Of a DNA stretch of 64,000 bases, positions 19,760-28,113 are shown piece after piece. The notes under the pieces are model-generated. The model was not told the origin of the DNA. It was given only the letters and a program-made list of their open reading frames with translations, and did not search any database. The stretch lies in assembly GCF_007786475.1 (NCBI RefSeq), contig NZ_VNJJ01000012.1:62001-126000 (forward strand), written 5' to 3'. Every line of letters starts with the position of its first letter. Within the stretch, counting starts at the first letter, position 1. The DNA comes from Cohnella terricola (lineage in GTDB: Bacteria; Bacillota; Bacilli; Paenibacillales; Paenibacillaceae). The translations under genes were made by a program, and so were the position numbers.

Positions 19760-20209
19760 ATGAACGAGCACTATGAAAAAGGTGAACAATTTGTAAACCA
19801 GCAAGCGTTCCGGCCGATTCCGGATACGGACGGCGGTCGATTGAAGCACAGCGGTCTCGGGATCGCGTCCTTCGTGCTTTCTCTCGTCGCTATTATGTCC
19901 TTCATCGTGTTAACGATCGTCATCATCTCGCTTTTTACCAACGCGATCGATTTTACGCAGGTTGTGGACGAGAACGGAAACCGACTTATGTCGGACAACG
20001 AGATCGTCGACAAAATCCAACCGTTCATCGGTTATCTGATATTGTACCCACTGCTTCTCGGCGTCGTACTCATCGGCCTCATTCTGGGCATCGTCGGGCT
20101 TGCGCGTCCCGGCACGAAAAAAGTATTCGCGATTCTCGGGACGGTATTCAACGGCTTGCCGCTCCTGTTCGTCACTCTGCTCATGATCATCGGTCTAGCC
20201 GCTGTCTAA
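19760..20209 (+). CDS. DUF4190-like membrane protein
   Basis: The 149-residue protein has a hydrophilic N-terminal tail (1-35) followed by three hydrophobic segments: LGIASFVLSLVAIMSFIVL, LILYPLLLGVVLIGLILGIVGLA split over about 95-120, and a C-terminal span. The LGIASFVLSL start and GIVGLARPG turn resemble DUF4190 proteins. Function is unknown. ATG 19760 is preceded by GGGGTGG at 7 nt. An in-frame ATG at 19745 is an alternative. A strong terminator follows. Confidence 0.65.
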   Translation: MNEHYEKGEQFVNQQAFRPIPDTDGGRLKHSGLGIASFVLSLVAIMSFIVLTIVIISLFTNAIDFTQVVDENGNRLMSDNEIVDKIQPFIGYLILYPLLLGVVLIGLILGIVGLARPGTKKVFAILGTVFNGLPLLFVTLLMIIGLAAV

Positions 20210-20224
20210 CAGGCAATAGACATC

Positions 20225-20268
20225 AAACTGGCGATACAGGGCGTAATTCCTGTATCGCCAGTTTTTGA
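20225..20268 (+). terminator. Rho-independent terminator
   Basis: Perfect 13-bp arms CTGGCGATACAGG (20228-20240) and CCTGTATCGCCAG (20249-20261), extended by AAA/TTT, are followed by a T-rich tail. It ends the DUF4190-like gene. Confidence 0.9.
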
Positions 20269-20272
20269 TTTT

Positions 20273-20593
20273 GGTCTAGACCGGTACAACTGCTTAAACC
20301 CCGGCCGCTTACTCTGCAACGGTCCGGCAGACCGTTACAGCTGCCTAAATCCCATAAGCTTGCTCTGTAACGGTCTGGCAGACCGTTATAACCGCCAAAA
20401 ACCCACCAAACTGCTCTGTAACGGTCTAGCAGACCGTTACAACCGCCAAAAACCCACCAAACTGCTCTGCAACGGTCCGGCAGACCGTTACAACCGCCAA
20501 AAACCCACCAAACTTCTCTGTAACGGTCTGGCAGACCGTTACAACCGCCAAAAACCCACCAAACTTCTCTGCAACGGTCCGGCAGACCGTTGG
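20273..20593. repeat. Array of 23-bp palindromes with exact 51-bp period
   Basis: Six palindromes start at 20316, 20367, 20418, 20469, 20520 and 20571, every 51 bp. Each has arms like GTAACGGTCTG and CAGACCGTTAC around one central base. A degenerate seventh (GGTCTAGACC) lies at 20273-20282. Spacers from the second palindrome on are almost identical (aaccgccaaaaacccaccaaa...). The left arm occurs in two forms that differ at two linked positions (second and tenth base, both T or both C), in the order C, T, T, C, T, C. Because 51 is divisible by three, an artificial open frame with a 17-residue repeat runs through it. Confidence 0.9.
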
Positions 20594-20605
20594 AACGGAT
20601 TCTGC

Positions 20606-21454
20606 TTATTTAATCGCCCCGGCCGTAATCCCGCTGGCGATCCGGCGCTGGAAGAAAATATAGATGATCAGCACCGGCACGATGGAAATAAACAGCCCCG
20701 CGAACAAAGGCCCCCATTCCGTGCGGTATTGCATTTCCGCTTGCATGACCCCGATCTCCACCGGGATCGTATATTGCTTCGGATCGTTAACGAGCACAGT
20801 GCCCACAATATACTCGTTCCAGATGTTCAGAATATTTACGATCGCAACCGTAATTAGCCCAGGCTGCGACAGTGGAAGCATGACCCGGAAGAACGTTCCG
20901 TAATGGGAAGCCCCGTCCGTGATCGCCGCTTCCTCGAGTTCCTTCGGAAGCGATTTGAAGAATCCGACGAGCACGAAAATCCCGAAGGCGAGAATGCTGG
21001 ATGCATACACCATGATCAATCCGATTTTCGTATTGATGAGCTGCATCGAATTCATTAAGAAAAATAACGGAATAAGCGCCAGAACGAACGGGATCATCAT
21101 CGAGGAAATGTAGAGCAAGTACAAGCCCCCGCTGCCCCTGAACTTGTATCTTGCGAGCACGTAAGCGGTCGTTGCCGCGAGAATAAGACCCAGTACCGTC
21201 GAACCGGCCGTAACAATAAGCGAGTTGACGAAATAAGCGCCGAAATTGTACTTATCCCAGACGTAGGAGAAGTTTTCCCAGATCAGCGGCAAATTCGGAA
21301 GCGCCCAAGGCGAATGCAGGAAAAATTGTCCGTTGTCCTTAAGCGCGTCGAGAAGAGTCCATAAGAGCGGGTACAGGACCGAGATTCCCCATATAATCAG
21401 CAGCGCATAGAATAAAGTTTTTAATATCGGGTTGTTGATCCCCGTCTTCATCAT
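20606..21454 (-). CDS. Carbohydrate ABC permease, MalG type (locus 1)
   Basis: The 282-residue inner-membrane protein has six predicted spans and the cytoplasmic EAA loop, here EEAAITDGASHYGTFFRVMLP split around residue 190, which docks the ATPase. It follows the MalF-type gene by 12 bp and is the last gene of sugar locus 1. The substrate cannot be read from the sequence. No ABC ATPase is encoded in the locus, so a shared MsmX-type ATPase is expected. The palindrome array begins 13 bp beyond the stop. Confidence 0.92.
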   Translation of the reverse strand: MMKTGINNPILKTLFYALLIIWGISVLYPLLWTLLDALKDNGQFFLHSPWALPNLPLIWENFSYVWDKYNFGAYFVNSLIVTAGSTVLGLILAATTAYVLARYKFRGSGGLYLLYISSMMIPFVLALIPLFFLMNSMQLINTKIGLIMVYASSILAFGIFVLVGFFKSLPKELEEAAITDGASHYGTFFRVMLPLSQPGLITVAIVNILNIWNEYIVGTVLVNDPKQYTIPVEIGVMQAEMQYRTEWGPLFAGLFISIVPVLIIYIFFQRRIASGITAGAIK

Positions 21455-21466
21455 GTAGTCCCCTCT

Positions 21467-22369
21467 CTAGCTCATCTCCACGGCTTCATGGCGCATCAGC
21501 CGCTGAAGCAGAATCGTCGTCGCCAGCGACAGGATCAAAATGATAAATCCTATCGAAGCTCCGTAACCGAAGTGGAATTGGCGGAACGCCATTTGGTACA
21601 AATACGAGCCCATGACCTGCGTACTGTTGTCCGGACCGCCTTCGGTCATGATCCAGACGATGACGAAAGAGCCGTTAAGCGTCGTCATCATAATGTTGAG
21701 TACCGACACTTTGATCTGCTCCCACACGAGCGGTACGGTAACGCTGCGAAATTGTCTCCATTGACCCGCCCCTTCGATACATGCCGCCTCGTAATAGGAA
21801 GCCGGTATGCTCTGAATCGCCGCGATCAGCAAGATCATGTAAAAGCCGATTCCCGCCCATACCGCCGGAGGAAGCAGCATCCATATCGTATGGTCGGTAA
21901 ATCCGAGCCACGTAATCGTGACCTGCTCTTTCGTAAACAACGACAAGAAAGCGTTTAAGAATCCGATCTGCGGATTATATATGAAATTCCACAAAACGCC
22001 GATAACGACGACGGAAATCACATTCGGAATGAAAAAGATCGAGCGAAAAAAACCGGTCATCTTAAAGCCGAACCTTGTCAGCGCAACCGCGAAAAAGGTG
22101 GCGATCGCCATAATTCCGATCACTTTGCCCGCGACGAGAAAATAATCGTTGCCGATCGCTCTCCAGACGATCGGATCGTGAAACATATCCTTGAAGTTAT
22201 CGAAGCCGATAAACGTTTTCTTGTTCGACATTCCGGACCAGTCGAAGAATGAATAATACAATCCCTGCACAACCGGATAAATCGTGAACACGCCGAAAAA
22301 TAACAGAGTAGGAAGGATGAATGATGCGATAAATAGATTTCGCTGCCGCTTTTCCGTCCTTGAGTTCAT
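21467..22369 (-). CDS. Carbohydrate ABC permease, MalF type (locus 1)
   Basis: The 300-residue protein has six predicted spans and an EAA loop (YEAACIEGAGQWRQF). It pairs with the downstream MalG-type protein to form the channel. The frame extends to 22429 through an intercistronic hairpin, but ATG at 22369, preceded by AGGG, gives the typical start MNSRTEKRQRNLFIAS. The preceding binding-protein gene ends 86 bp upstream, with the hairpin between. Confidence 0.92.
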   Translation of the reverse strand: MNSRTEKRQRNLFIASFILPTLLFFGVFTIYPVVQGLYYSFFDWSGMSNKKTFIGFDNFKDMFHDPIVWRAIGNDYFLVAGKVIGIMAIATFFAVALTRFGFKMTGFFRSIFFIPNVISVVVIGVLWNFIYNPQIGFLNAFLSLFTKEQVTITWLGFTDHTIWMLLPPAVWAGIGFYMILLIAAIQSIPASYYEAACIEGAGQWRQFRSVTVPLVWEQIKVSVLNIMMTTLNGSFVIVWIMTEGGPDNSTQVMGSYLYQMAFRQFHFGYGASIGFIILILSLATTILLQRLMRHEAVEMS

Positions 22370-22398
22370 GCTGCCCTGCCGCCCCTCCGAGTAGATTC

Positions 22399-22436
22399 GC
22401 GGAGGATGCCGGGCGAAATGCCCCGGCATCCTCCGC
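22399..22436 (-). other. Intercistronic stem-loop after binding-protein gene (locus 1)
   Basis: Fifteen-bp perfect arms, GCGGAGGATGCCGGG and CCCGGCATCCTCCGC, have an 8-nt loop. On the minus strand no U-run follows, so it is unlikely to be a full terminator and more likely stabilises the upstream mRNA or attenuates. Confidence 0.8.
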
Positions 22437-22455
22437 TTTGTTTTTCAAGCCTGGT

Positions 22456-23826
22456 TTATTTGCCGACTTTTTTAACGACCTCGGTCACGCGCTTCACCCA
22501 TTCTTCTGGTGTGATCTTGTTGATTGTCAGGGCGTCCGTCGCGTCCATCATCGCTTTATCCACGTCCGCGTTGTACGTGATCGTCGGGATGACGACCGTA
22601 TCCGGGGATGTCAGGAACTTCGCGGCGTCTTTCACGAAATTCGGAGCGTTCGAATTGCTGATGTCGCCTTTGATATTGGAAGGCGCGCCGCTGAGCTCCG
22701 CCCATTGCGAAGCTTGCGCTTTCGAGAAAACGAATTGCAGGAACGCTTTCGCCGCCTCTTTGTTTTTGCCGTTTTTGGCAACTGCGACCGTGGCCGTCGA
22801 CGTATTCGCTACCACTTTGCCGCCAGCGTCTTGAGTTATAGAAGGAATAAATCCGAAATCGAATCCTTGTGGGACGTCTTTGGACATTTCGTTAGGCAGC
22901 CACAGTCCGTTCGGGATAAACGCGTCTTTGTTTTGCAGGAACAGCATTTGCGAATCGGTGTGGTTGATCTGAATAGATGCCTTGTCGATGAAGCCTTTGT
23001 CGCGCATGGCCACGATTTTGTTTAATGCCGCCAGAACCGCAGGACTTTCGAAAGCTTCGACCTTGTTGGCCGCCATATCTTGAAGGACGGAGAAATCATT
23101 GTTGTTGGCCGAGACGATCGCCGGATACAGGAAAGCGCCATTGATGTAGTAAGGGTATTTGCCGGTATGGATGAACGGTGTTACGCCGTCCGCTTTGATT
23201 TTCTCTCCGACTTCCAGGAATGACGAGAAGTCAGTCGGTTCCGTCCAGCCTTTCTCCTTAAACAGCGCCTTGTTCCAGAAAATCCCCCAAGAATTCAGAA
23301 CAAGCGGGATATTAAAGATTTTGCCATCGTATTGCTGTGGAGGCTGCGCCAAAATGTCGAGAATCAGGTCGCCGTCGACATTCTTCGCGTCTTTCAGCCA
23401 ATCCGTCAGATCTTCCAGTTGGCCGTCTTCGACCATTTGGCGATCGTTCAGACCAGCTCCGTCGATGTATACGAAATCGGGCGGGTTGCCGCCGATCCAG
23501 CGCGGCTTCATTTGATCGTTGATTTTCGGTCCGCCAGACTCGATTACATGCAGATCCGGGTTCGCCGCTTGGAAATCGGCAATGACCTGTTTCCACCACT
23601 TGTCTCCATAACCGCCGACAAAATATTGAACTTCGAAATCTCCCGTTAATTTCACGGTATTGTCCGGCGTTTGCGACGCCGGCTCGCTCGCCGATGCCTT
23701 AGGCGACGAAGCAGGGGCGGAAGGCGAACTGACCGTTTCCTCTTTCTTCGAACCGCATCCACTGAGCGATACTGCCGCCAGAATAGCCGCGATGCCGATC
23801 GCTGCGATTTTTTTCTTTGTAACCAT
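22456..23826 (-). CDS. Extracellular carbohydrate-binding lipoprotein (locus 1, main)
   Basis: This 456-residue MalE/UgpB-type solute-binding protein has a lipobox LSGC with Cys24, followed by a Ser/Pro/Ala-rich linker to about residue 55. The binding domain contains the family blocks PDFVYIDGAGL and EAAKAFLQFVFS. ATG at 23826 has GGAGGG 9 nt upstream, whereas the longer frame to 23907 lacks a start site. It captures the substrate outside the membrane for the two permeases that follow. Confidence 0.92.
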   Translation of the reverse strand: MVTKKKIAAIGIAAILAAVSLSGCGSKKEETVSSPSAPASSPKASASEPASQTPDNTVKLTGDFEVQYFVGGYGDKWWKQVIADFQAANPDLHVIESGGPKINDQMKPRWIGGNPPDFVYIDGAGLNDRQMVEDGQLEDLTDWLKDAKNVDGDLILDILAQPPQQYDGKIFNIPLVLNSWGIFWNKALFKEKGWTEPTDFSSFLEVGEKIKADGVTPFIHTGKYPYYINGAFLYPAIVSANNNDFSVLQDMAANKVEAFESPAVLAALNKIVAMRDKGFIDKASIQINHTDSQMLFLQNKDAFIPNGLWLPNEMSKDVPQGFDFGFIPSITQDAGGKVVANTSTATVAVAKNGKNKEAAKAFLQFVFSKAQASQWAELSGAPSNIKGDISNSNAPNFVKDAAKFLTSPDTVVIPTITYNADVDKAMMDATDALTINKITPEEWVKRVTEVVKKVGK

Positions 23827-23992
23827 TACAGCAAACCCTCCCACGAATGATGATTGACGCTTTTTTATGAGTTCGCCTCGACGAACCCTAGCGCTTGATT
23901 TCATCATAAGTTGGGAGGGCTTTAGCCTCTATTGAATATTTTCCATGAATTCTTGATTATCTTCTAAATCGCGATCGCGTTATCATAAACCG

Positions 23993-25291
23993 TTATCGCC
24001 CGCCCCTTGATTCGGCGAAATGCTGAAGCTGGTCCAACGCTTCTTGGGGGGAGATGTGATCGTAGAGAACCGCGTCGCCTAGCTTGCGAGCGTAGTCCAG
24101 TATCCCCTGCCAAGACGGCTCTTGTACAGGGTAGAATTCCGCTTTGTCAAGAGCCTCCAGGTTGCCCTTCATCACCTCATCCCGTTCCGATAATCGAGCG
24201 CCAACCGTGGAGGTGACGGGAAGAAATCCTTCCCTCTTGATCATCTCCTCATAGACCGAATCATCGTACAGGAAATCCAAAAATTTGGAGATCGCCTCTT
24301 TGTTCGTGTGATCCGTTTTGAAAGAGACAAGCACGTCATGCACGCCGAACGAAATAGGAGGAGATCCGTCCTTAACGGGAATGGGGCCGACTCCCCATTG
24401 CAAGTTCGGAAATTCCTTCGGTACGACCGAAGTAAAATAATTGCCCGAGATCATCATTCCAAGCTCGCCTGCGCCGAGTACTCTTTGCTTTTCGTCCCTT
24501 GTCGTCACCGTCGGCTCCGGATCGGTCAGCCCTTCGTCGAATAAATCCTTCAGCATGGTCAGCCCCTCGACGTTGCCGGGGGAATTAATCGTCCATTTGC
24601 CGTCTTTAATCCATGAACCGCCTGAGCCGAAGAAGACGTAAGACAAATACGCATGCGTCTCGTTGTCCGTCAAGTCGACCCCGAAGCCAGACGCAAGGCC
24701 GGTCGCTTTGATTTTGCGCGCTGCCTCTTTGAGCTCCGACCAAGTTTGCGGGGGAGCGTCAATATGGGCTTTACGGAAAAGCTCCTTGTTATAGTAGAGA
24801 TTGCGCGTCGTGGCGACGTAAGGAATGGCGAACTGCGTATTGTCGATCAAGTCTAGCTTCCTCAGCTTTGGGTTCAGCTTGCCGGCCAGTTCGGGCGAGA
24901 TGATCTCGTTCATATCGTTCAGCAGGCCATCTTGCGCGAAATGGGCATACACATTCGTGTTCAGCAGATCCGGGGGCTGGTTTTTGCTGATCATCGTCGT
25001 ATAAATGCCGTCAAGGATATCCCAGTTGGCGACCTGAAGCTCGATCTCGATCATCGGATTTTTCAGTTCGAATTCCTTGACGAGCTTCTCCAATATCGGC
25101 TTTGTCTCGGAACTATACTCGGATGCGACAAAGCGAATCAACGCCCTTTTTTCCTTGGGGGCAGCGGAAATCTCCGACTGCGATTTCATGCAGGAGGAAA
25201 GCGTAAACGGCAATAAGACGGAGACGGCAACCGTCAGCATCACTCCGCTGCGGCGCAACTGCCGATACGGGGGCGAGGACATGGCGTCCAT
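23993..25291 (-). CDS. Second extracellular sugar-binding lipoprotein (locus 1)
   Basis: The 432-residue protein is a MalE-type solute-binding lipoprotein with signal peptide, LSSC lipobox (Cys34) and blocks such as FAIPYVATTRNLYYNKELF and KEAISKFLDFLYD. It lies between the XylFII-like sensor gene and the main binding protein, in the same direction, 36 bp after the former. Two MalE-type proteins for one permease pair suggest either a wider substrate range or a sensing role for this copy. The longer N-terminus before the hydrophobic core is unusual but has a usable AAGGA site. Confidence 0.88.
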   Translation of the reverse strand: MDAMSSPPYRQLRRSGVMLTVAVSVLLPFTLSSCMKSQSEISAAPKEKRALIRFVASEYSSETKPILEKLVKEFELKNPMIEIELQVANWDILDGIYTTMISKNQPPDLLNTNVYAHFAQDGLLNDMNEIISPELAGKLNPKLRKLDLIDNTQFAIPYVATTRNLYYNKELFRKAHIDAPPQTWSELKEAARKIKATGLASGFGVDLTDNETHAYLSYVFFGSGGSWIKDGKWTINSPGNVEGLTMLKDLFDEGLTDPEPTVTTRDEKQRVLGAGELGMMISGNYFTSVVPKEFPNLQWGVGPIPVKDGSPPISFGVHDVLVSFKTDHTNKEAISKFLDFLYDDSVYEEMIKREGFLPVTSTVGARLSERDEVMKGNLEALDKAEFYPVQEPSWQGILDYARKLGDAVLYDHISPQEALDQLQHFAESRGGR

Positions 25292-25327
25292 AATATTCGC
25301 ATCCTTCCTAAGAAAATAATATCTTGA

Positions 25328-26314
25328 TTACCGGTTATTGATAAATGGGAAAAGCAGCTTTTGGTTTTCAGGCGTGTACATGTTCTTAGAGGTAATGACA
25401 TTCGATTCTATATAAGTTACGGGTTCCGTGCGATCCCCGCCGATGAGCTTTAAAGCCGTTTTGACCCCCAGGTACCCCAGGTTAAAAGGTTTCTGGACGA
25501 TGGCGGCGCTTAACGTACCCGACTCCAGCAATTTGATCTCGTCCAGCGAGCTGTCGAATCCGATCAGGGCGACGGAGCCCGCTAGATTCCGATCCTTCAG
25601 CGCTCTCGCCGCGCCCAGTGCGGCCGCTTCGTCAAGAGCAATGAACGTGTTCGGAGGCCGCCTCTCTTCGAGAAGCCGTATAGCGATCCGATAGGCTCTC
25701 TCTTCCGAACGATCCGCGAAATAAACACCGAGCAGTCCGCCCTCGTATTCACTAAGCGTCTCCGTTAATCCGGATAATCTGGCGCGGGTAATACTCGAGT
25801 TCTTGTCATCGCCGATAACCGCGGCCGCCAGATGCCCCTTGGCCTCCTGCGCGGCGGTTCTGCCGGCCATGCGCCCGGACTCCGCGAAATCGTTGGAGAC
25901 GATCGTAGGCGGCGGATCGAGCTCGAGCGTAGAATCCATGACGACAAGGCGGATGCCGGCATTACGGACTTTGGCAAGCACGCCCGGTATCCGCTCGTCG
26001 GCGATCGGCGCAACGACAATCGCGTCCGGCTTGCTTGCGATCAACTCGTCCAGAATGCGGATCTGTTCGTCTGCATCCCCTTCCTGCAACGGTCCTTTGA
26101 CTTCCAGCCGCGCCCCCTTTTCCTTGGCCGCCGTCTCGGCTCCCTGGCTTACCGCCTGCCAGAAGTCTAGACGAACGTTCAACGATTTTAGGACAACGGT
26201 TACGCTCTGCTCCCCGCGTGTCGCGCCGGAAAACCACTTGACATAAACGACGGAATAAACCGCGACGATGATGACGGCCAAGACTAGCCAGAGGGTAAAT
26301 TGCTGCTTGCGCAT
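25328..26314 (-). CDS. Membrane-anchored periplasmic-binding-like sensor (XylFII/RbsB type)
   Basis: The 328-residue protein has an uncleaved N-terminal membrane anchor (about 8-30, no lipobox) followed by a type-I periplasmic-binding fold. Hinge-region and ligand-binding segments are visible, including LDELIASKPDAIVVAPIAD, RLVVMDST and FIALDEAAALGAARALKDR. It lies 13 bp after the YesM-type kinase gene. In Clostridium beijerinckii, a similar anchored XylFII presents xylose to the LytS kinase of a LytS-YesN pair. By analogy this protein probably presents a sugar to the adjacent kinase, not to the permease. Confidence 0.85.
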   Translation of the reverse strand: MRKQQFTLWLVLAVIIVAVYSVVYVKWFSGATRGEQSVTVVLKSLNVRLDFWQAVSQGAETAAKEKGARLEVKGPLQEGDADEQIRILDELIASKPDAIVVAPIADERIPGVLAKVRNAGIRLVVMDSTLELDPPPTIVSNDFAESGRMAGRTAAQEAKGHLAAAVIGDDKNSSITRARLSGLTETLSEYEGGLLGVYFADRSEERAYRIAIRLLEERRPPNTFIALDEAAALGAARALKDRNLAGSVALIGFDSSLDEIKLLESGTLSAAIVQKPFNLGYLGVKTALKLIGGDRTEPVTYIESNVITSKNMYTPENQKLLFPFINNR

Positions 26315-26327
26315 ATGCGTGCTCCCT

Positions 26328-28112
26328 TTAATCGAGTTTCGGAATCGTAATCGTCACGCAAGTACCGGATTCGATCTCGCTGCGGATTTGGATGCCGTAT
26401 TCGTGGCCGAAGTAAAGCTTGATCCGCTCGTTCACGTTGCGAATGCCGATCCCTTCGCTGCCGCTTTCGGCGTTCACGCGAATGCGCGCAAGCTGCTCCG
26501 TCGTCATTCCGAGGCCGTTATCCTCAACCTCGAATACGATCTGATCTTTTACCTGCCTGCCGCGGATCGTAATCATCCCGTCGTCCCTGCCGTACATTTT
26601 GCGAATGCCGTGGTAGATCGCGTTTTCAACGAACGGCTGCAGAAGAATCTTCAGCGTTTTGAAAGAAAGAATCGATTCGTCGATATCGATGATATAGTCC
26701 AGTTCGTCGTTGTATCTCATCTTTTGAATGAGCAAATAGTTGGTGATATGCTCGACTTCCACGCGGATCGGGACAAGCTCCTGATCTTTGGTAATGCTTG
26801 CCCGGAACAGCTTGGCCAATGCGGCGGTCATCAGCACGACCTCTTCGTGCTGCTTCTGCTCCGCCATCCAGACGATGGAATCGAGGGTATTGTACAGGAA
26901 GTGCGGATTGATCTGCGATTGCAGCAACAATAGCTCGCTCTTGCGCTTGCTTTCTTGGTTGTCGATCATCTCCTGCATCAGAAACTTCGTGCGGCTGACC
27001 ATCAGATTAAAGGAACGGCCCAATTGCCCGATCTCGTTCATCTGTCCGATCTCGGTCTGAATATCGAAGTTCCCTTTTTCGACCTGCTTCATATCCCTTT
27101 GCAGAACTTTAATCGGCTTGGATAGTCTATGGGACAGCCAAACCGACAGCAGCAACGAAATCGTCAAACCGCACAAGGAATACAGCAGAATGGCGTTGCG
27201 CAGCACGCGATTGCTGGCGATCAGATCGTCCGTGTAGGCGACGCCCGCGATCTTCCAACCGAAATTCGTATCTTGAACGGAATAGATGCGCTTGCCGTCT
27301 CCGTCTTTAGCGACGAACGAAGTGCCGCTGGCCGCTTGAATGACGTCGTCTATACGCTCCGAACGAAGCTTGCTGTCGATCAGCTGCTGCTGGGGATGAT
27401 AGACGATCGTTCCTTGATTATCGACGATAAATAAATAACCTTTTTTACCCAGATTGATATTGTTGCAAATATCGTTAATGACGCTTAGATTAAGATCGAC
27501 GAGAAAAACGCCCTCCGCCTTGATCCCGTCCGTGCTTTTCAGTTCGCGGCTTAAGGATACGACCCAGCGGTATTCGTCCGCTATAATATTTTGCACGTGC
27601 GGCGCGGATATGACGGATTTGCCGCGTTCCCGTTGCGCCATCTTGAACCATTCCTGATCCTCCGGCTTCGCGTTCGGATTCACCGTCGTAATCCGGCGAT
27701 CGGATACGGCCCGGCCGTTATAACCGAATACCATGATCGAGGCGATGTCCTTACGCGTGTACAAAATCGCCTGGAACAGATCGGATATGCGTTTCTCGTA
27801 AATTCGGCGATTCTCCGCGCTGATAAAGCTGTTGTCGGAAATATAGTATTTGACGTCTTTGTTCGTGAGGGCGAGAAGGGAAATGTTCTCCATGTTGTCG
27901 ACGTAGGATTGGATATTCATATTGACCTGCTTGATGATTTCCTCGATGTAGCCATTGGAATTTCGTTCGACCGCATCGACCGACGCTCGATAACTCAATA
28001 AGCTTGTCAGCAAAATCGCCGATAGAATGAGCAGGGAAAAGGCAAGCGAAATATTCGATTGTATCGTTTTAAACGGAAAAAGGGGAATGCGGAACTTGCT
28101 TTCGATCGGCAT
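26328..28112 (-). CDS. YesM/LytS-type sensor histidine kinase (locus 1)
   Basis: The 594-residue protein has a membrane span (about 17-37), an extracellular Cache-like region (about 40-295), a second span, a HAMP linker and a His_kinase/HATPase module. The phospho-accepting His is in QINPHFLYNTLDS (about 402). ATP-binding N and G boxes are visible (VENAIYHGI; EDNGLGM; GIGIRNVNERI). ATG at 28112 has GGAG 6 nt upstream and follows the response-regulator stop after one base, so the two are translated together. Confidence 0.93.
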   Translation of the reverse strand: MPIESKFRIPLFPFKTIQSNISLAFSLLILSAILLTSLLSYRASVDAVERNSNGYIEEIIKQVNMNIQSYVDNMENISLLALTNKDVKYYISDNSFISAENRRIYEKRISDLFQAILYTRKDIASIMVFGYNGRAVSDRRITTVNPNAKPEDQEWFKMAQRERGKSVISAPHVQNIIADEYRWVVSLSRELKSTDGIKAEGVFLVDLNLSVINDICNNINLGKKGYLFIVDNQGTIVYHPQQQLIDSKLRSERIDDVIQAASGTSFVAKDGDGKRIYSVQDTNFGWKIAGVAYTDDLIASNRVLRNAILLYSLCGLTISLLLSVWLSHRLSKPIKVLQRDMKQVEKGNFDIQTEIGQMNEIGQLGRSFNLMVSRTKFLMQEMIDNQESKRKSELLLLQSQINPHFLYNTLDSIVWMAEQKQHEEVVLMTAALAKLFRASITKDQELVPIRVEVEHITNYLLIQKMRYNDELDYIIDIDESILSFKTLKILLQPFVENAIYHGIRKMYGRDDGMITIRGRQVKDQIVFEVEDNGLGMTTEQLARIRVNAESGSEGIGIRNVNERIKLYFGHEYGIQIRSEIESGTCVTITIPKLD

Positions 28113-28113
28113 T

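Noticed and set aside
20316..20593. CRISPR-like array (23-bp palindromic repeat, 28-bp spacers)
   Set aside because: The 'spacers' are nearly identical to each other, the palindromes vary more than CRISPR repeats do, and no cas genes are present. It is a tandem repeat.
20360..20857. Plus-strand open frame with a 17-residue repeat (LLCNGLADRYNRQKPTK)
   Set aside because: It is a by-product of the 51-bp period and then runs antisense through the permease gene. It has no start signal or family.
22399..22436. Plus-strand terminator
   Set aside because: T-rich sequence follows on the plus strand, but no plus-strand gene precedes it. The Ts reflect the end of the minus-strand binding-protein gene.
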